Positions 1 to 8,694 of a DNA stretch of 64,000 nt are shown in pieces (position 1 is the stretch's first letter; each line of letters starts with the position of its first letter). The notes beneath the pieces are model-generated. The model worked only from the letters and a program-made list of their open reading frames with translations. It had not been told where the DNA came from and ran no database searches. The position numbers and the translations under genes were made by a program. The stretch covers positions 434,001 through 498,000 of the forward strand of contig NC_019729.1 in assembly GCF_000317475.1 (NCBI RefSeq), in the 5' to 3' direction. The DNA is from Oscillatoria nigro-viridis PCC 7112 (GTDB taxonomy: Bacteria > Cyanobacteriota > Cyanobacteriia > Cyanobacteriales > Microcoleaceae).

Positions 1-11
1 ACTATCGAGCT

Positions 12-58
12 GCGGTATTACTCGATTATATCCAGTATTGTACCGCAACTGCAATACA
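12..58. repeat. Short dispersed repeat, first copy
   Basis: A segment of about 47 bp carrying GCGGTA near one side and TACCGC near the other, so it can form a small hairpin. A close copy lies at 6365-6411 in front of the PD-(D/E)XK nuclease gene. Both copies sit in AT-rich non-coding DNA next to decayed toxin-antitoxin remnants. No function is apparent. Confidence 0.6.
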
Positions 59-146
59 ATTATTCGATCGCGCACCCATATAACAAGCTAGTATATCTAA
101 TCTTTTCGCCCAACCTCAAACGAGGAGATTCTCAAAAATTCTAACT

Positions 147-378
147 ATGAACTACCGAAACCACATCACGATCGAAGCAAATAAACGCGGTGGTAAGCCT
201 TGTGTACGCGGCTTGCGAATTACGGTTTATGAAGTGCTTGAGTACCTGGCTTCTGAGATGACCGAAGCTGAAATTCAAGGGCGATTTTCCAGATTTGACG
301 CGAGAAGATTTAAAAGCCTGCATTGCTTATGCTGCTGACCGCGAACGTCGGTTTATGACCGATCCCTTATCGGCATGA
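147..378 (+). pseudogene. DUF433 antitoxin-like gene, frameshifted
   Basis: The start (MNYRNHITIEANKRGGKPCVRG) reads as a DUF433 protein, a family usually found as the antitoxin-like partner of a DUF5615 PIN-like protein. Near position 275 one extra base throws the frame out. Restoring it gives a normal DUF433 ending (a DFPDLTREDLKACIAYAA-type tail) and a stop at 376-378. The stop overlaps the ATG of the next reading frame by four bases (ATGA), as in an intact two-gene module. Its partner is also broken, so the module looks dead. Confidence 0.7.
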
Positions 379-688
379 AATTACTTTTTGATGAAAATTT
401 GTCGCCCAAGTTGCCGAATCGTTTGAGCGATATTTTCCCAAATTCACTTCACGTCCTTTGATGTGGGCATGAAAGCAACGATCGACCCAATAGTTTGGGA
501 TTATGCATTCATACAATAATTTGATGATTGTCTCGAAAGACGCGGATATGCACGACCTGAGCTTAGTATTTGGGAATCCACCGAAAGTTATTTGGCTTCG
601 CCTGGGAAACTGTTCGACATTGCAAGTTGAAAATTTGCTGCGTCGGGATTTTAATGCGATTAAGTTATTTTATGAAGATGAGAGTTGA
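375..688 (+). pseudogene. DUF5615 (PIN-like) toxin gene, frameshifted
   Basis: The start reads MKLLFDENLSPKLPNRLSDIF, typical of DUF5615, a Mut7-C/PIN-like putative ribonuclease. The frame is lost near 450-462 and again near 505-520. The end is a normal family tail (IVSKDADMHDLS, then IWLRLGNCST). It overlaps the DUF433 remnant as in a type II toxin-antitoxin pair. Two frameshifts make a functional product unlikely. Confidence 0.7.
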
Positions 689-898
689 TCGCTGCTTGCT
701 TTATCATAATACACCGAATCGAATTAGCGTTAGGGTAGGTAGTTTTTCCATGATTATTCCACCAATCTTTTAAAGCCTCACACGCCAATTCACTGGCATC
801 TTTACTGTTTCATAATGTTATATATCTTATGTTTTGTTGAAAAACATAAATCCCATGTGGAATTACTTTTCCGTGATCTAAACTCCAAAAGTCATGAT

Positions 899-1630
899 CT
901 AAAAGCGATCGCCCAACTCTACAGTCTGACTCAACGCTTGTAGCCGATCGCGATCGAGTAATTCAATCTGTGAACCATTGACGACAATAATTCCTTCACT
1001 GCTGAGACGATAAAAGGCTCTAGAAAGCGTCGCGGGAATCGTACCCAGTGCTGCTGCGAGTTGGGTTTTGGTTAAATCTAACATCACAAGGTCGATCGAT
1101 TTTGAGCGAGCACTAGATTTTTGAGAACTCACATAATAGAGATTGAGGAGATACGCAGCTAGGCGTTGTGGCACGTCTTTGAACGATAAATCTTCAATGA
1201 CACTGACTAAATGGCGTGAATGCTGGGATAAACTAACCAGCATATTAATGGCAATATCAGGATCTTGGCGAAGTAGCTCTAGAAATACTTGGCGAGGAAA
1301 AAAGATCAGTTCCACTCGATCCAAGGCGGCGGCGGATGCCGGAAATGGCTGACCATCTAGGGCTGCAACTTCCGCAAAGTTATCTCCCTGCTCAACAATA
1401 TTGAGAATTTGCTCTTTGCCGATCGGTGAAACTTTAAAAACCTTGACGCGCCCCGTTTTCACGACAAAAAATCCTGTGGCTGGACTGCCTTGTTTGAAGA
1501 TAAGTTCATCTTTCTGCCAGGTTTGGGGCTGAATAGTCTGGCACAAGCGGAGCATTTGCGATCGCGAGAGTCCCTGGAAAAGCAGAACCGTCTGCAACCA
1601 ATCAGCCAAATTAGAATTAAGTTCGTTCAT
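899..1630 (-). CDS. Crp/Fnr family transcriptional regulator
   Basis: The protein has 243 residues, a usual Crp/Fnr length. Residues about 15-130 form a cyclic-nucleotide-binding-type beta-roll (FKQGSPATGFFVVKTGRVKVFK, then QILNIVEQGDNFAE). A dimerisation helix follows, and about 150-230 is a winged helix-turn-helix (LTKTQLAAALGTIPATLSRAF as recognition region). There is no N-terminal cysteine cluster, so it is not a classical Fe-S FNR; DNR/NnrR-type NO sensors also lack one. It is transcribed divergently from a quinol NO reductase gene and a Crp/Fnr-type palindrome lies between them. I infer that it controls the NO reductase/alternative oxidase pair, probably in response to NO or redox state. 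Confidence 0.85.
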   Translation of the reverse strand: MNELNSNLADWLQTVLLFQGLSRSQMLRLCQTIQPQTWQKDELIFKQGSPATGFFVVKTGRVKVFKVSPIGKEQILNIVEQGDNFAEVAALDGQPFPASAAALDRVELIFFPRQVFLELLRQDPDIAINMLVSLSQHSRHLVSVIEDLSFKDVPQRLAAYLLNLYYVSSQKSSARSKSIDLVMLDLTKTQLAAALGTIPATLSRAFYRLSSEGIIVVNGSQIELLDRDRLQALSQTVELGDRF

Positions 1631-1724
1631 TCTATGTCGCTAATATTAAGCCTTTTATAAAAATAAATATATGTTCGCGTCATTTCAAGCAAGCGGCAAA
1701 CTTAAGGTTTTCTACAGGTTAGTT

Positions 1725-1738
1725 TTGACTTAAGTCAA
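1725..1738. promoter_or_regulatory. Crp/Fnr-type operator palindrome
   Basis: TTGACTTAAGTCAA is a perfect 14-bp palindrome of the TTGAC-N4-GTCAA class bound by Crp/Fnr-superfamily regulators. It lies in the divergent intergenic region, about 60 bp upstream of the NO reductase start and about 95 bp from the regulator start. It is the natural binding site for the adjacent regulator. Confidence 0.7.
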
Positions 1739-1797
1739 AGCGTTTTCACAGCGATCTGTTTAGTCTAGAAGGTGCTCATTGACTAGAATATGCGATT

Positions 1798-4119
1798 ATG
1801 GCAAATCCAACTTTCGATCTCGGTGAGATGAGGGTGCCGAAACGTACCTGGAAATTTAGCCTTCCAACTTGGCTGGTGCTAATTTGCATCGTCACTTTTT
1901 CAGTGTTGATCTTTGCAGGATCGGCGATTTACAAAAATGCACCACCGATTCCCGCTACTGTGGTGTCGCCGCAACAGGAAATCATTCTAACTCAAGCGAA
2001 TATTGAAGCTGGGCAAGTAGCCTATCTGGGTCGCGGTGGACAACATATTGGGAGTATTTGGGGGCACGGCAGTTACCTAGCTCCCGACTGGACAGCCGAT
2101 GTCCTGCACCGTTGGGGTCTTGCCACTGCCGGACTTTTATATAACGGTAATTCAGATTTTAGTGAAGCCGATTTACAGGCTTTATCGGCAGTCGATCGCG
2201 CTACTCTCCAAGCGCAGGTACAGCAAGAATTTAAAACCAATCGTTATGAGTCAGAGACAGGCGCTTTAACCCTAACTGCGGCTCAAACTCAGGGACTAAC
2301 CAAGGTTTTTGATAGCTATAAAACTTTGCTATCCCAAGGCTCCAAGATTCATTCCATTCCTAGCGGTTGGTTTACTGACGACACGCAAATCCGCAATGTC
2401 ACCGCTTTCTTTAGTTGGACGGCTTGGGCAGCATCTGCCGATCGTCCGAATGCACCATTTTCCTATACCGCCAACTTTCCCCACGATGACTTGATTGGCA
2501 ATCAGGCTCCGGCTCAATTCTTGATCTGGTCAATTGTGTCGGTGATTGTGCTGATTGCGGCGATCGGTATATTTCTGTTTGTTTACATCACCCAAGAAGA
2601 TAGCGAAGAAGTAATCGCTGTCGCCCATCGCCCCCTCATTCGGATTGCCACACCTAGCCAAAAAGTCACCACCCTCTTCTTTGGGGTTGCCATGACTTTG
2701 TTTTTGGTGCAAATGTTGATGGGAATGGTCACAGCCCATTACGCGGTAGAAGGCGACGGCTTCTATGGTGTGCCACTTCAGCAATATTTACCCTATGCCG
2801 CCTCGCGGACTTGGCATTTACAGCTAGCAGTATTTTGGATTGCCACCTGTTGGCTCGCCGCAGGGCTATATTTCGCGCCAAGGTTTGGTAAACATGAGCC
2901 GAAGTTGCAAGCTTGGGGCAATGGCGGTTTGTTAGTGGCTTTGACTGTCGTTGTTGTTGGTTCCTTAATCGGATCTTGGGCTAGTGTCCAAGGCATTATC
3001 GGCGGTGACAATAGTTTCTGGTTTGGACATCAGGGCTATGAATATGTAGAACTTGGTCGCCTCTGGCAATTATTGCTGATTGGTGGCATGGTGTTTTGGC
3101 TCTGGCTGATGTACCGCGCCCTCAAGCCTGCGCTCAAGGCGGAAGGTGATAAAACGGGACTGAATCATTTCTTTCTCTACAGTGCGATTACAATTCCCCT
3201 GTTCTATGCGTCAGGGTTGATGTACAACAATCACACCCATTTGAGCATTGCCGAATATTGGCGTTGGTGGGTTGTGCATTTATGGGTAGAAGGCTTCTTT
3301 GAGGTGTTTGCGACGGTAGCGATCGCCTATCTATGTAGCGAATTGGGCTTTCTAAAGCGCTCATCAGCCCTGAGAGCCACCTACATGACGACAATTCTCT
3401 ATCTCGGTAGTGGCGTAATCGGCACGTTACACCATCTCTACTTTGCAGGAACACCTGTATTCATTACGTCGATGGGTTCCGTTGCTTCAGCCTTAGAAGT
3501 CGTTCCCTTGACCTTAATTGGCTTTGAAGTGGTGAAGTCGATGAAGCTATCCCAAGAAGCGCAAGGATTTTATCGAGTACCACTAAAATTCTTTATTGCC
3601 ACTGCTTTTTGGAACTTAATTGGCGCAGGTGTCTTTGGTTTCTTAATCAATCCACCGATCGTTCTCTATTATTCCCAAGGACTAAACACAACTCCAATTC
3701 ACGCTCACTCTGCACTCTTCGGTGTGTATGGCTCCCTGGCGATCGCCCTGATGCTCTTTGCCTTGCGTGAAATCACGCCCGATCGCGCATGGGATGAGAA
3801 AAACTTCAATTTATCCTTCTGGTGGATCAATGTTGGTCTAGGCATGATGATGGTTTTAGGCCTGATTCCTAATGGTTTTTATCAATTGGTGCAATCCGTT
3901 AATCATGGCACTTGGTACGCTCGCAGTGCTGAAGTCATTGGTTCGGCATGGATGCAGTGGACAGTTTGGCTACGCATCCCTGGGGATATCGTCTTCTCGG
4001 TTGGTGCATTGATCCTCGTCTTTTGCGTGATTAAAGCGATCGTGGCTATTTTCCAACAGCCTACTCAAGCCCAACCCCTCGAAACCATTGCGGCTGAGAC
4101 TCCGGTCGTCAGTCATTAG
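1798..4119 (+). CDS. norZ: Quinol-dependent nitric oxide reductase (qNor)
   Basis: The protein has 773 residues, the length of single-subunit quinol-oxidising NO reductases, which reduce 2 NO to N2O in the cytoplasmic membrane. An N-terminal membrane anchor is followed by a periplasmic domain (about residues 40-220), then a haem-copper-oxidase-like core of about 12 helices. Histidines expected of the haem and non-haem iron sites are visible in WHLQLAVFW, NNHTHL and HLWVEGFFEVFATVAIAYL, plus TPIHAHSALFGVYGSLAIAL. The start follows the Crp/Fnr palindrome. The alternative oxidase gene follows after 48 bp, suggesting one operon for NO detoxification with an NO-tolerant respiratory branch. Confidence 0.92.
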   Translation: MANPTFDLGEMRVPKRTWKFSLPTWLVLICIVTFSVLIFAGSAIYKNAPPIPATVVSPQQEIILTQANIEAGQVAYLGRGGQHIGSIWGHGSYLAPDWTADVLHRWGLATAGLLYNGNSDFSEADLQALSAVDRATLQAQVQQEFKTNRYESETGALTLTAAQTQGLTKVFDSYKTLLSQGSKIHSIPSGWFTDDTQIRNVTAFFSWTAWAASADRPNAPFSYTANFPHDDLIGNQAPAQFLIWSIVSVIVLIAAIGIFLFVYITQEDSEEVIAVAHRPLIRIATPSQKVTTLFFGVAMTLFLVQMLMGMVTAHYAVEGDGFYGVPLQQYLPYAASRTWHLQLAVFWIATCWLAAGLYFAPRFGKHEPKLQAWGNGGLLVALTVVVVGSLIGSWASVQGIIGGDNSFWFGHQGYEYVELGRLWQLLLIGGMVFWLWLMYRALKPALKAEGDKTGLNHFFLYSAITIPLFYASGLMYNNHTHLSIAEYWRWWVVHLWVEGFFEVFATVAIAYLCSELGFLKRSSALRATYMTTILYLGSGVIGTLHHLYFAGTPVFITSMGSVASALEVVPLTLIGFEVVKSMKLSQEAQGFYRVPLKFFIATAFWNLIGAGVFGFLINPPIVLYYSQGLNTTPIHAHSALFGVYGSLAIALMLFALREITPDRAWDEKNFNLSFWWINVGLGMMMVLGLIPNGFYQLVQSVNHGTWYARSAEVIGSAWMQWTVWLRIPGDIVFSVGALILVFCVIKAIVAIFQQPTQAQPLETIAAETPVVSH

Positions 4120-4167
4120 TTGCTCAATTGTTCCAATTATCTTTCGTATTTATTGAGGATTCAGTCA

Positions 4168-4881
4168 ATGATTCGTCTCTTAGTTGGTATTCTCGTTTTT
4201 GCGATAAATGTCGTCTATGCCGATCGCCCTTATCCTCGGTTTTATGTGCTAGAAACCGTGGCTCGTGTTCCTTATTTCTCTTATCTATCGGTACTTCACC
4301 TCTATGAAACCTTGGGCTGGTGGCGGAAGGCTGATTGGTTAAAAATCCACTTTTCGGAGTCGTGGAATGAGCTGCACCATCTGTTGATTATGGAATCACT
4401 TGGGGGATCAGCTTTTTGGGGCGATCGTCTTCTAGCACGAGCCACTGCACTCATTTACTACTGGATTATCATTTTGGTCTACATGGTGTCGTCCAAATCT
4501 GCCTACAACTTCATGGAACTTGTAGAGGGACACGCCTATGCCAGCTACGACAAGTTCCTCAATGCCGAAGCTGAAGCTCTCAAGCAACAGCCCGCACCAG
4601 ATGTCGCTCTCCAATACTATCGAGATGGCGATTTGTATATGTTTGACGAGTTTCAAACAAGCAGTGCAAATGTATTCCGTCGTCCGAAAATCGACAATCT
4701 CTATGATGTGTTTGTTGCCATTCGGGATGACGAAATGGAGCATGTGAAAACAATGGTGGCTTGTCAGCAGCCGACTGCACAAATCTCGTTACTCAGTCCC
4801 CATGCGATGCAGGCAGCTTCTACGCTAAAGGTTGAGTTAACTGCAAAGACCGATGCTGTGGAACTCAGTCCCTCGAAATAG
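4168..4881 (+). CDS. Alternative oxidase / plastid terminal oxidase-type quinol oxidase
   Basis: A di-iron quinol oxidase of the AOX/PTOX family. The iron ligands are visible in LETVARVPYF, WNELHHLLIMESLGG, MELVEGHAYASYDKF and IRDDEMEHVKTM, in family order. Two hydrophobic stretches fit interfacial membrane binding. I prefer ATG 4168 over an upstream TTG at 4120 because a purine-rich TTGAGGA precedes it and the family begins about here. It follows the qNor gene closely. The enzyme class is resistant to NO and cyanide, which makes physiological sense beside an NO reductase. Confidence 0.88.
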   Translation: MIRLLVGILVFAINVVYADRPYPRFYVLETVARVPYFSYLSVLHLYETLGWWRKADWLKIHFSESWNELHHLLIMESLGGSAFWGDRLLARATALIYYWIIILVYMVSSKSAYNFMELVEGHAYASYDKFLNAEAEALKQQPAPDVALQYYRDGDLYMFDEFQTSSANVFRRPKIDNLYDVFVAIRDDEMEHVKTMVACQQPTAQISLLSPHAMQAASTLKVELTAKTDAVELSPSK

Positions 4882-5113
4882 GTGATTTGAACCCGTCGTT
4901 CTCTGGTATGAAAACGTTGGTATCGCCCTGTGTCTAGGGGCGATCGCGGCTTTTCTGATGGATGCTATTTCGGTGGTCTATCGACAACAGAAATCCCTGT
5001 GGGAGGAGATTTTCAAATGCCATTGAGCCAACTCAAGTCCAAAATCATTGATTTAGCAGAACGATTATAATCGGATGAAAGGGCGATCGATAAAACTCAC
5101 CCCAAAAGCACCT

Positions 5114-5314
5114 ATGAAAAGCACGATCGAAATCGATAGCTCCCTCATCACCAATGCGCTCCAAGTCACCGGACTGACTGCACAACAAGAAGTCATCGAA
5201 TTGGCTCTGAACCTGCTGATCCAAATGAAAAACCAAGAGAACCTCCGGGCGCTAAGGGGTAAACTCGCCTGGGACGGCGACCTCGATCGCATGAAAACGG
5301 ATACAGAGCAATAG
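5114..5314 (+). CDS. VapB-type antitoxin
   Basis: A 66-residue protein starting MKSTIEIDSSLITNALQVTG and continuing AQQEVIELALNLLI, the ribbon-helix-helix pattern of VapB (DUF2191) antitoxins. ATG 5114 matches family starts better than the upstream in-frame ATG. It is followed after 7 bp by the beginning of a PIN-domain toxin gene that breaks off after about 30 codons, so the antitoxin appears orphaned. Confidence 0.75.
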   Translation: MKSTIEIDSSLITNALQVTGLTAQQEVIELALNLLIQMKNQENLRALRGKLAWDGDLDRMKTDTEQ

Positions 5315-5321
5315 TAAGCCC

Positions 5322-5410
5322 ATGATTATTATTGATTCCAGCGTCTGGATTGACTACTTTAACGGACAATCCACCCCACAAACCGATCTCCTTGACCTTT
5401 ATTATCAGAC
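5322..5410 (+). pseudogene. VapC PIN-domain toxin, 5' fragment
   Basis: The frame reads MIIIDSSVWIDYFNG, the first catalytic strand of VapC PIN ribonucleases, then breaks off after about 30 codons. The following DNA (5410-5470) is the upstream region of another antitoxin gene, so the fragment was probably cut by recombination. Confidence 0.7.
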
Positions 5411-5469
5411 TACAAAAAATGTTGGTGTAAATCGTTAAAATAGTACCAAAAACAACCAAGGAGAAACCC

Positions 5470-5700
5470 ATGTTAACCCTAGAAATGGCAATCCAAAAAA
5501 TCCAACATTTTTCCCCAGAACAACGCAATAAAGTTATTGAGTTTATCGAATTTCTAGAATTTCAAGCCAGCCAAACTAAAACGATAGAACAAAAAAACGA
5601 TGACTCCGATCGAGAACAATCCTTTTTTGAGCTAGCCGGAATCTGGGAAGGAAAAAATATCACCCTAGACGACATTCGCAAAGACGCATGGGGTAAATAA
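5470..5700 (+). CDS. DUF2281/VapB-like antitoxin
   Basis: A 76-residue protein with IQKIQHFSPEQRNKVIEFIEFL and a C-terminal GIWEGKNITLDDIRKDAWGK, the pattern of small DUF2281-type antitoxins paired with PIN toxins. A purine-rich AAGGAG precedes the ATG. The partner downstream is broken, so this is a second orphaned antitoxin beside 5114-5314. Confidence 0.75.
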   Translation: MLTLEMAIQKIQHFSPEQRNKVIEFIEFLEFQASQTKTIEQKNDDSDREQSFFELAGIWEGKNITLDDIRKDAWGK

Positions 5701-5705
5701 AACCA

Positions 5706-6093
5706 ATGATTTTGTGTGACACCAATATTCTCATCGAATTCTATAAAAACAATACCGCCATCATTCAATAACTACGGCAAATCGGCAGCCAGAACTTAAC
5801 CATTAGCATTATCACCAGAGCAGAACTGTACTATGGCGCACTCAACAAAAACGAACTAAACCGCATTCAAAAACACCTCGACTTACTTCCAAATATTCCC
5901 ATCGATCGACCCATCGAGCGAGCAATTCATTCAACTCATGGCGCAATATTCCCTAAGCCATAAACTCACAATTCCCGATGCCATGATTGCCGCCACCGCC
6001 CTAACCCATAACATTAGCCTTTATACCCTAAACCTCAAAGATTTTCGCTTTATCCAAGGCTTAAAAATATATGAATCTTCCCTGTCCCCATGA
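5706..6093 (+). pseudogene. PIN-domain toxin, broken
   Basis: The frame begins MILCDTNILIEFYKNN (PIN active-site strand) but meets TAA at about 5768 and then frameshifts. Recognisable later pieces are LTISIITRAELYYGALN, a middle IERAI segment, and a C-terminal IPDAMIAATAL-like and FRFIQGLKIYE region ending at 6091-6093. A complete VapC is recoverable only by correcting several lesions. Confidence 0.75.
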
Positions 6094-6486
6094 CCCAAAC
6101 GGTTGAACACTGAAATTCAGACTAGCCCGATGCGTCGGTTAATTACAGTGATTCGAGCGTGATGAAGTTATAATGAGTGTCTCGATTTTGGCGATCGCCG
6201 ACGGTGTGCGATCGATTCTAAATGCTCTCTAATCTCAAATATAATAAAAATAGCTTTTTTCTGTGTGATGGCTTAAGTGTTTAAGTTGAATTGTGCGGCG
6301 AACTCGATCGAGGAAAGGAGATTCTGATGGGGAGTAAGAAGAGGTTGACATACATCCTCAAGCGGCGGTATTATTCGACTATATGCAGTGTTGTACCGCA
6401 AATGCGATACATTATAAGTTAGGTAGCTTGAGCCTCTGGCTAGGGCCGTACGGTAAACTCACTTGTTGAGAGTAAAACATAGGTGA
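6094..6486. other. Intergenic region with a second copy of the 12-58 repeat
   Basis: No gene is visible. The segment 6365-6411 is the second copy of the GCGGTA...TACCGC repeat seen at 12-58. The phrase GTTGACATACA just before it recurs near 51842. HIP1 sites are present. Nothing else is recognised. Confidence 0.5.
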
Positions 6487-7611
6487 ATGTTAGTGGCGCT
6501 TTTCAGTCGGCTCTTAAATCTCAATACAGGCAGTATTCCGCTAGAAGATTTCTTCACTGAGTTGGTCGCCTACCTCTTCAGTACAGACAAGGAAATTCTC
6601 TATTCTTGGCTTAAGAATTTAAACTTATTGGATATAAATATTTATTTGGATGCCTATGTTTCAACACAGAGGGAGTTTGAGCCTCTTGATGATCATCGTT
6701 TAGCTAGCCGCCCAGATATCTTAATTGAGCTAGTAGATGCTAAAAGTCGTAGCATCATCTTTATCGAAAGTAAGATTGGCTCTCAGGAAGGCTACGAGCA
6801 GCTTTCAAGGTATGCCGAGATTTTGCATGGAATTTCAGGGTTCCAGCACAAATTTCTTTTGTACATTACTCGTGATTTTGATCCAAAAGATCAAGCAGAT
6901 ATTTTGAAGAATATTTCTCAATCTACCGTTCAGTTCAGGCAATTGAGGTGGCATCAGTTCTATCGATTTTTGAAATCTCAGGCAGATACAATGCTTGTTA
7001 AAGAAATTGTGACATTTATGGATGAGTATCGCATGGCACATAACAATCAGTTCTCTTCTATTGACGTGATTGCGTTAGCAAATTTCACAAAATCACTAAA
7101 ACTTATGGAAGAGACAATGTGGGGAGAAGTCAGTCAGCGCTTTGAGAAAGTTCTGGGAGCAATTAAGCAAAAGTCTACAGCTCTTACCCAGATTCAATGG
7201 CATGGGCGGTATTTAATGACTGCCTCAATGCCAAGTGGAAGATGGTGGTGTGGTCTAGGCTTTATTCTAAAGACATCACATTTAACTGATTACCCAATAG
7301 TACGTCTCGTACTTGAAGTAGATCCTAATTCACCGCGTCGAGCAGAAATTATTGAAACGATGAAAGATATTTGCGAACAGTACGGTTGGAGGGGTTATAA
7401 CTTAGATAGCTCAAAAGACTGGGCAGGAATAGTTCGAGACAAAAGTTTACAGGATTTTCTTTCTGAAGAAGACCATGTGGTGGCTGTCAAAAGATTTTTC
7501 CTGCAAGCACTAGATGAGTTAGAAAAGATCAAAGATCAGTATTCAAAACTTCCTTGGGTAGCAATTCAAGGCAATGGAGAAAGCTCTGATGATACGTTGC
7601 CAGCTACCTAA
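6487..7611 (+). CDS. PD-(D/E)XK nuclease family protein
   Basis: A 374-residue protein. Residues about 75-105 contain SRPDILIELVDAKSRS, then IFIESKIGSQEGYEQLSRYAEIL: the D...ExK arrangement of PD-(D/E)XK nucleases followed by the glutamine-rich helix of this subclass. The C-terminal half is unassigned. The gene stands alone between toxin-antitoxin remnants and a retropepsin gene. Function is likely nucleic-acid cleavage in defence or repair, but no partner gene is present to say which. Confidence 0.75.
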   Translation: MLVALFSRLLNLNTGSIPLEDFFTELVAYLFSTDKEILYSWLKNLNLLDINIYLDAYVSTQREFEPLDDHRLASRPDILIELVDAKSRSIIFIESKIGSQEGYEQLSRYAEILHGISGFQHKFLLYITRDFDPKDQADILKNISQSTVQFRQLRWHQFYRFLKSQADTMLVKEIVTFMDEYRMAHNNQFSSIDVIALANFTKSLKLMEETMWGEVSQRFEKVLGAIKQKSTALTQIQWHGRYLMTASMPSGRWWCGLGFILKTSHLTDYPIVRLVLEVDPNSPRRAEIIETMKDICEQYGWRGYNLDSSKDWAGIVRDKSLQDFLSEEDHVVAVKRFFLQALDELEKIKDQYSKLPWVAIQGNGESSDDTLPAT

Positions 7612-7694
7612 CAAATCGTTGCAACGGCGGAATAAAGATAATCGGTGGGGATGCCAGGGTTACTAACCGCCGTTGAACTCAATCGTTATCTCGC

Positions 7695-7737
7695 AAACGC
7701 TGCCTGACTTTGGAGATGGTTCGGAATCTCGATCGAG
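7695..7737. repeat. Direct repeat, first copy (HTH-gene fragment)
   Basis: About 43 bp (ACGCTGCCTGACTTTGGAG followed by a near-identical continuation) recurs at 8421-8463. In the second copy it reads RCLTLEMIRKLDRQLRIPVD, resembling the end of a HigA/XRE-type antitoxin. The two copies flank the gene pair at 7779-8382, which suggests insertion of the pair within, or duplication of, an antitoxin gene. Confidence 0.55.
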
Positions 7738-7778
7738 AGTTAAGCTAAATAAAACTCCGAGTTCTGCATCGATGCTTA

Positions 7779-8171
7779 TTAGAAGCGAATAATTTCGATC
7801 GTGCATCGCGATCGCACAAAACAAACATCAAATTCTCGAAAGAAGTTGGTTTGCCCGAGAATTAATGGAACCTGAGAGGCTTGTGCCCAAGCAAATGCTA
7901 GGCGAACGGGTTCCAGATTCCCAATTTGAACATCTACAAATACACCCCGCGCCTCAACCGTTGCCAGATTTCCAGCCAATGGCAAGCGGACAGTTTGTTC
8001 CTCCCAAATTGCACCCAATTGCAGACCAATGTCATAAGGTAATAGATTGACCGCAGACCCAGTATCTAGCAGTGCATTCGCCGAGACAGAAAAGCCTGCA
8101 TGAATCAGAGTGATGGGAATGGTGGGTAATGCTTCATTGTCAGAAAAGGGAAACTCGATCGAACCAGGCAT
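7779..8171 (-). CDS. Retropepsin-like aspartic protease
   Basis: A 130-residue protein with ANALLDTGSAVNLLP, the DTGS active-site turn of clan AA aspartic proteases, and a C-terminal PLILGQTNFFREFDV matching the family's second conserved hydrophobic-hydrophobic-Gly stretch. One active-site motif per chain means it must dimerise. Its start overlaps the end of the upstream 80-residue gene by about 30 bp, so the two are translationally linked. Single-domain proteins of this type are common in filamentous cyanobacteria; substrates are unknown. Confidence 0.75.
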   Translation of the reverse strand: MPGSIEFPFSDNEALPTIPITLIHAGFSVSANALLDTGSAVNLLPYDIGLQLGAIWEEQTVRLPLAGNLATVEARGVFVDVQIGNLEPVRLAFAWAQASQVPLILGQTNFFREFDVCFVRSRCTIEIIRF

Positions 8172-8382
8172 GAGTAGATGCCTCTCGATCGTCCTGAATC
8201 ATCTGCATCATAATGTTTGCAGCTTCCGTTGCATCGTAGGGCGACCGAACCGGATACTCTGATGCAGAAAAGATGACTTGTAATTCAGCGTCTGGGATTT
8301 GTGCGGCTAGGAGTTTGAAGAGTGATAATTTGTCTGACTGGCTCAGATTGTTCACCAAAGGAATTAACTCAGCGAGAGACAT
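8140..8382 (-). CDS. Small protein paired with the retropepsin gene
   Basis: An 80-residue acidic helical protein (starts MSLAELIPLVNNLSQSDKLS) with no recognised domain. Small proteins with this SLAELIPLVNNLSQSDKL start precede aspartyl-protease-like or PIN genes in many cyanobacteria. The layout resembles a two-gene toxin-antitoxin unit with this as the antitoxin-like partner. That role is inference from position and size. Confidence 0.55.
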   Translation of the reverse strand: MSLAELIPLVNNLSQSDKLSLFKLLAAQIPDAELQVIFSASEYPVRSPYDATEAANIMMQMIQDDREASTHAWFDRVSLF

Positions 8383-8420
8383 GGTTTAAACTCCCAGAAG
8401 TACGAGAATACATCTATCAT

Positions 8421-8463
8421 AAACGCTGCCTGACTTTGGAGATGATTCGGAAGCTCGATCGAC
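8421..8463. repeat. Direct repeat, second copy (HTH-gene fragment)
   Basis: Second copy of the segment at 7695-7737. Reading continues to about 8490 with a helix-turn-helix-like ending, then decays. It looks like a remnant of a HigA-type antitoxin gene rather than a live gene. Confidence 0.5.
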
Positions 8464-8694
8464 AATTAAGAATTCCGGTGGATAAATGTCGCCCTGCATT
8501 ACCAACACTAATTGCTGCTTTATTCTACGATTTATCAACAGATAAAAAAATCAAAATCCCTTCAATCGGTGAAAAACGGGAACGGGAATTGCCATCTCCT
8601 ACAGCTATGACTTGATATGATATCTACGACCAAGCCAACTGGTTGAGCCAACAATCCCCGTACCTTGATAGTCGGGGAGTGTCAACAACAACTA

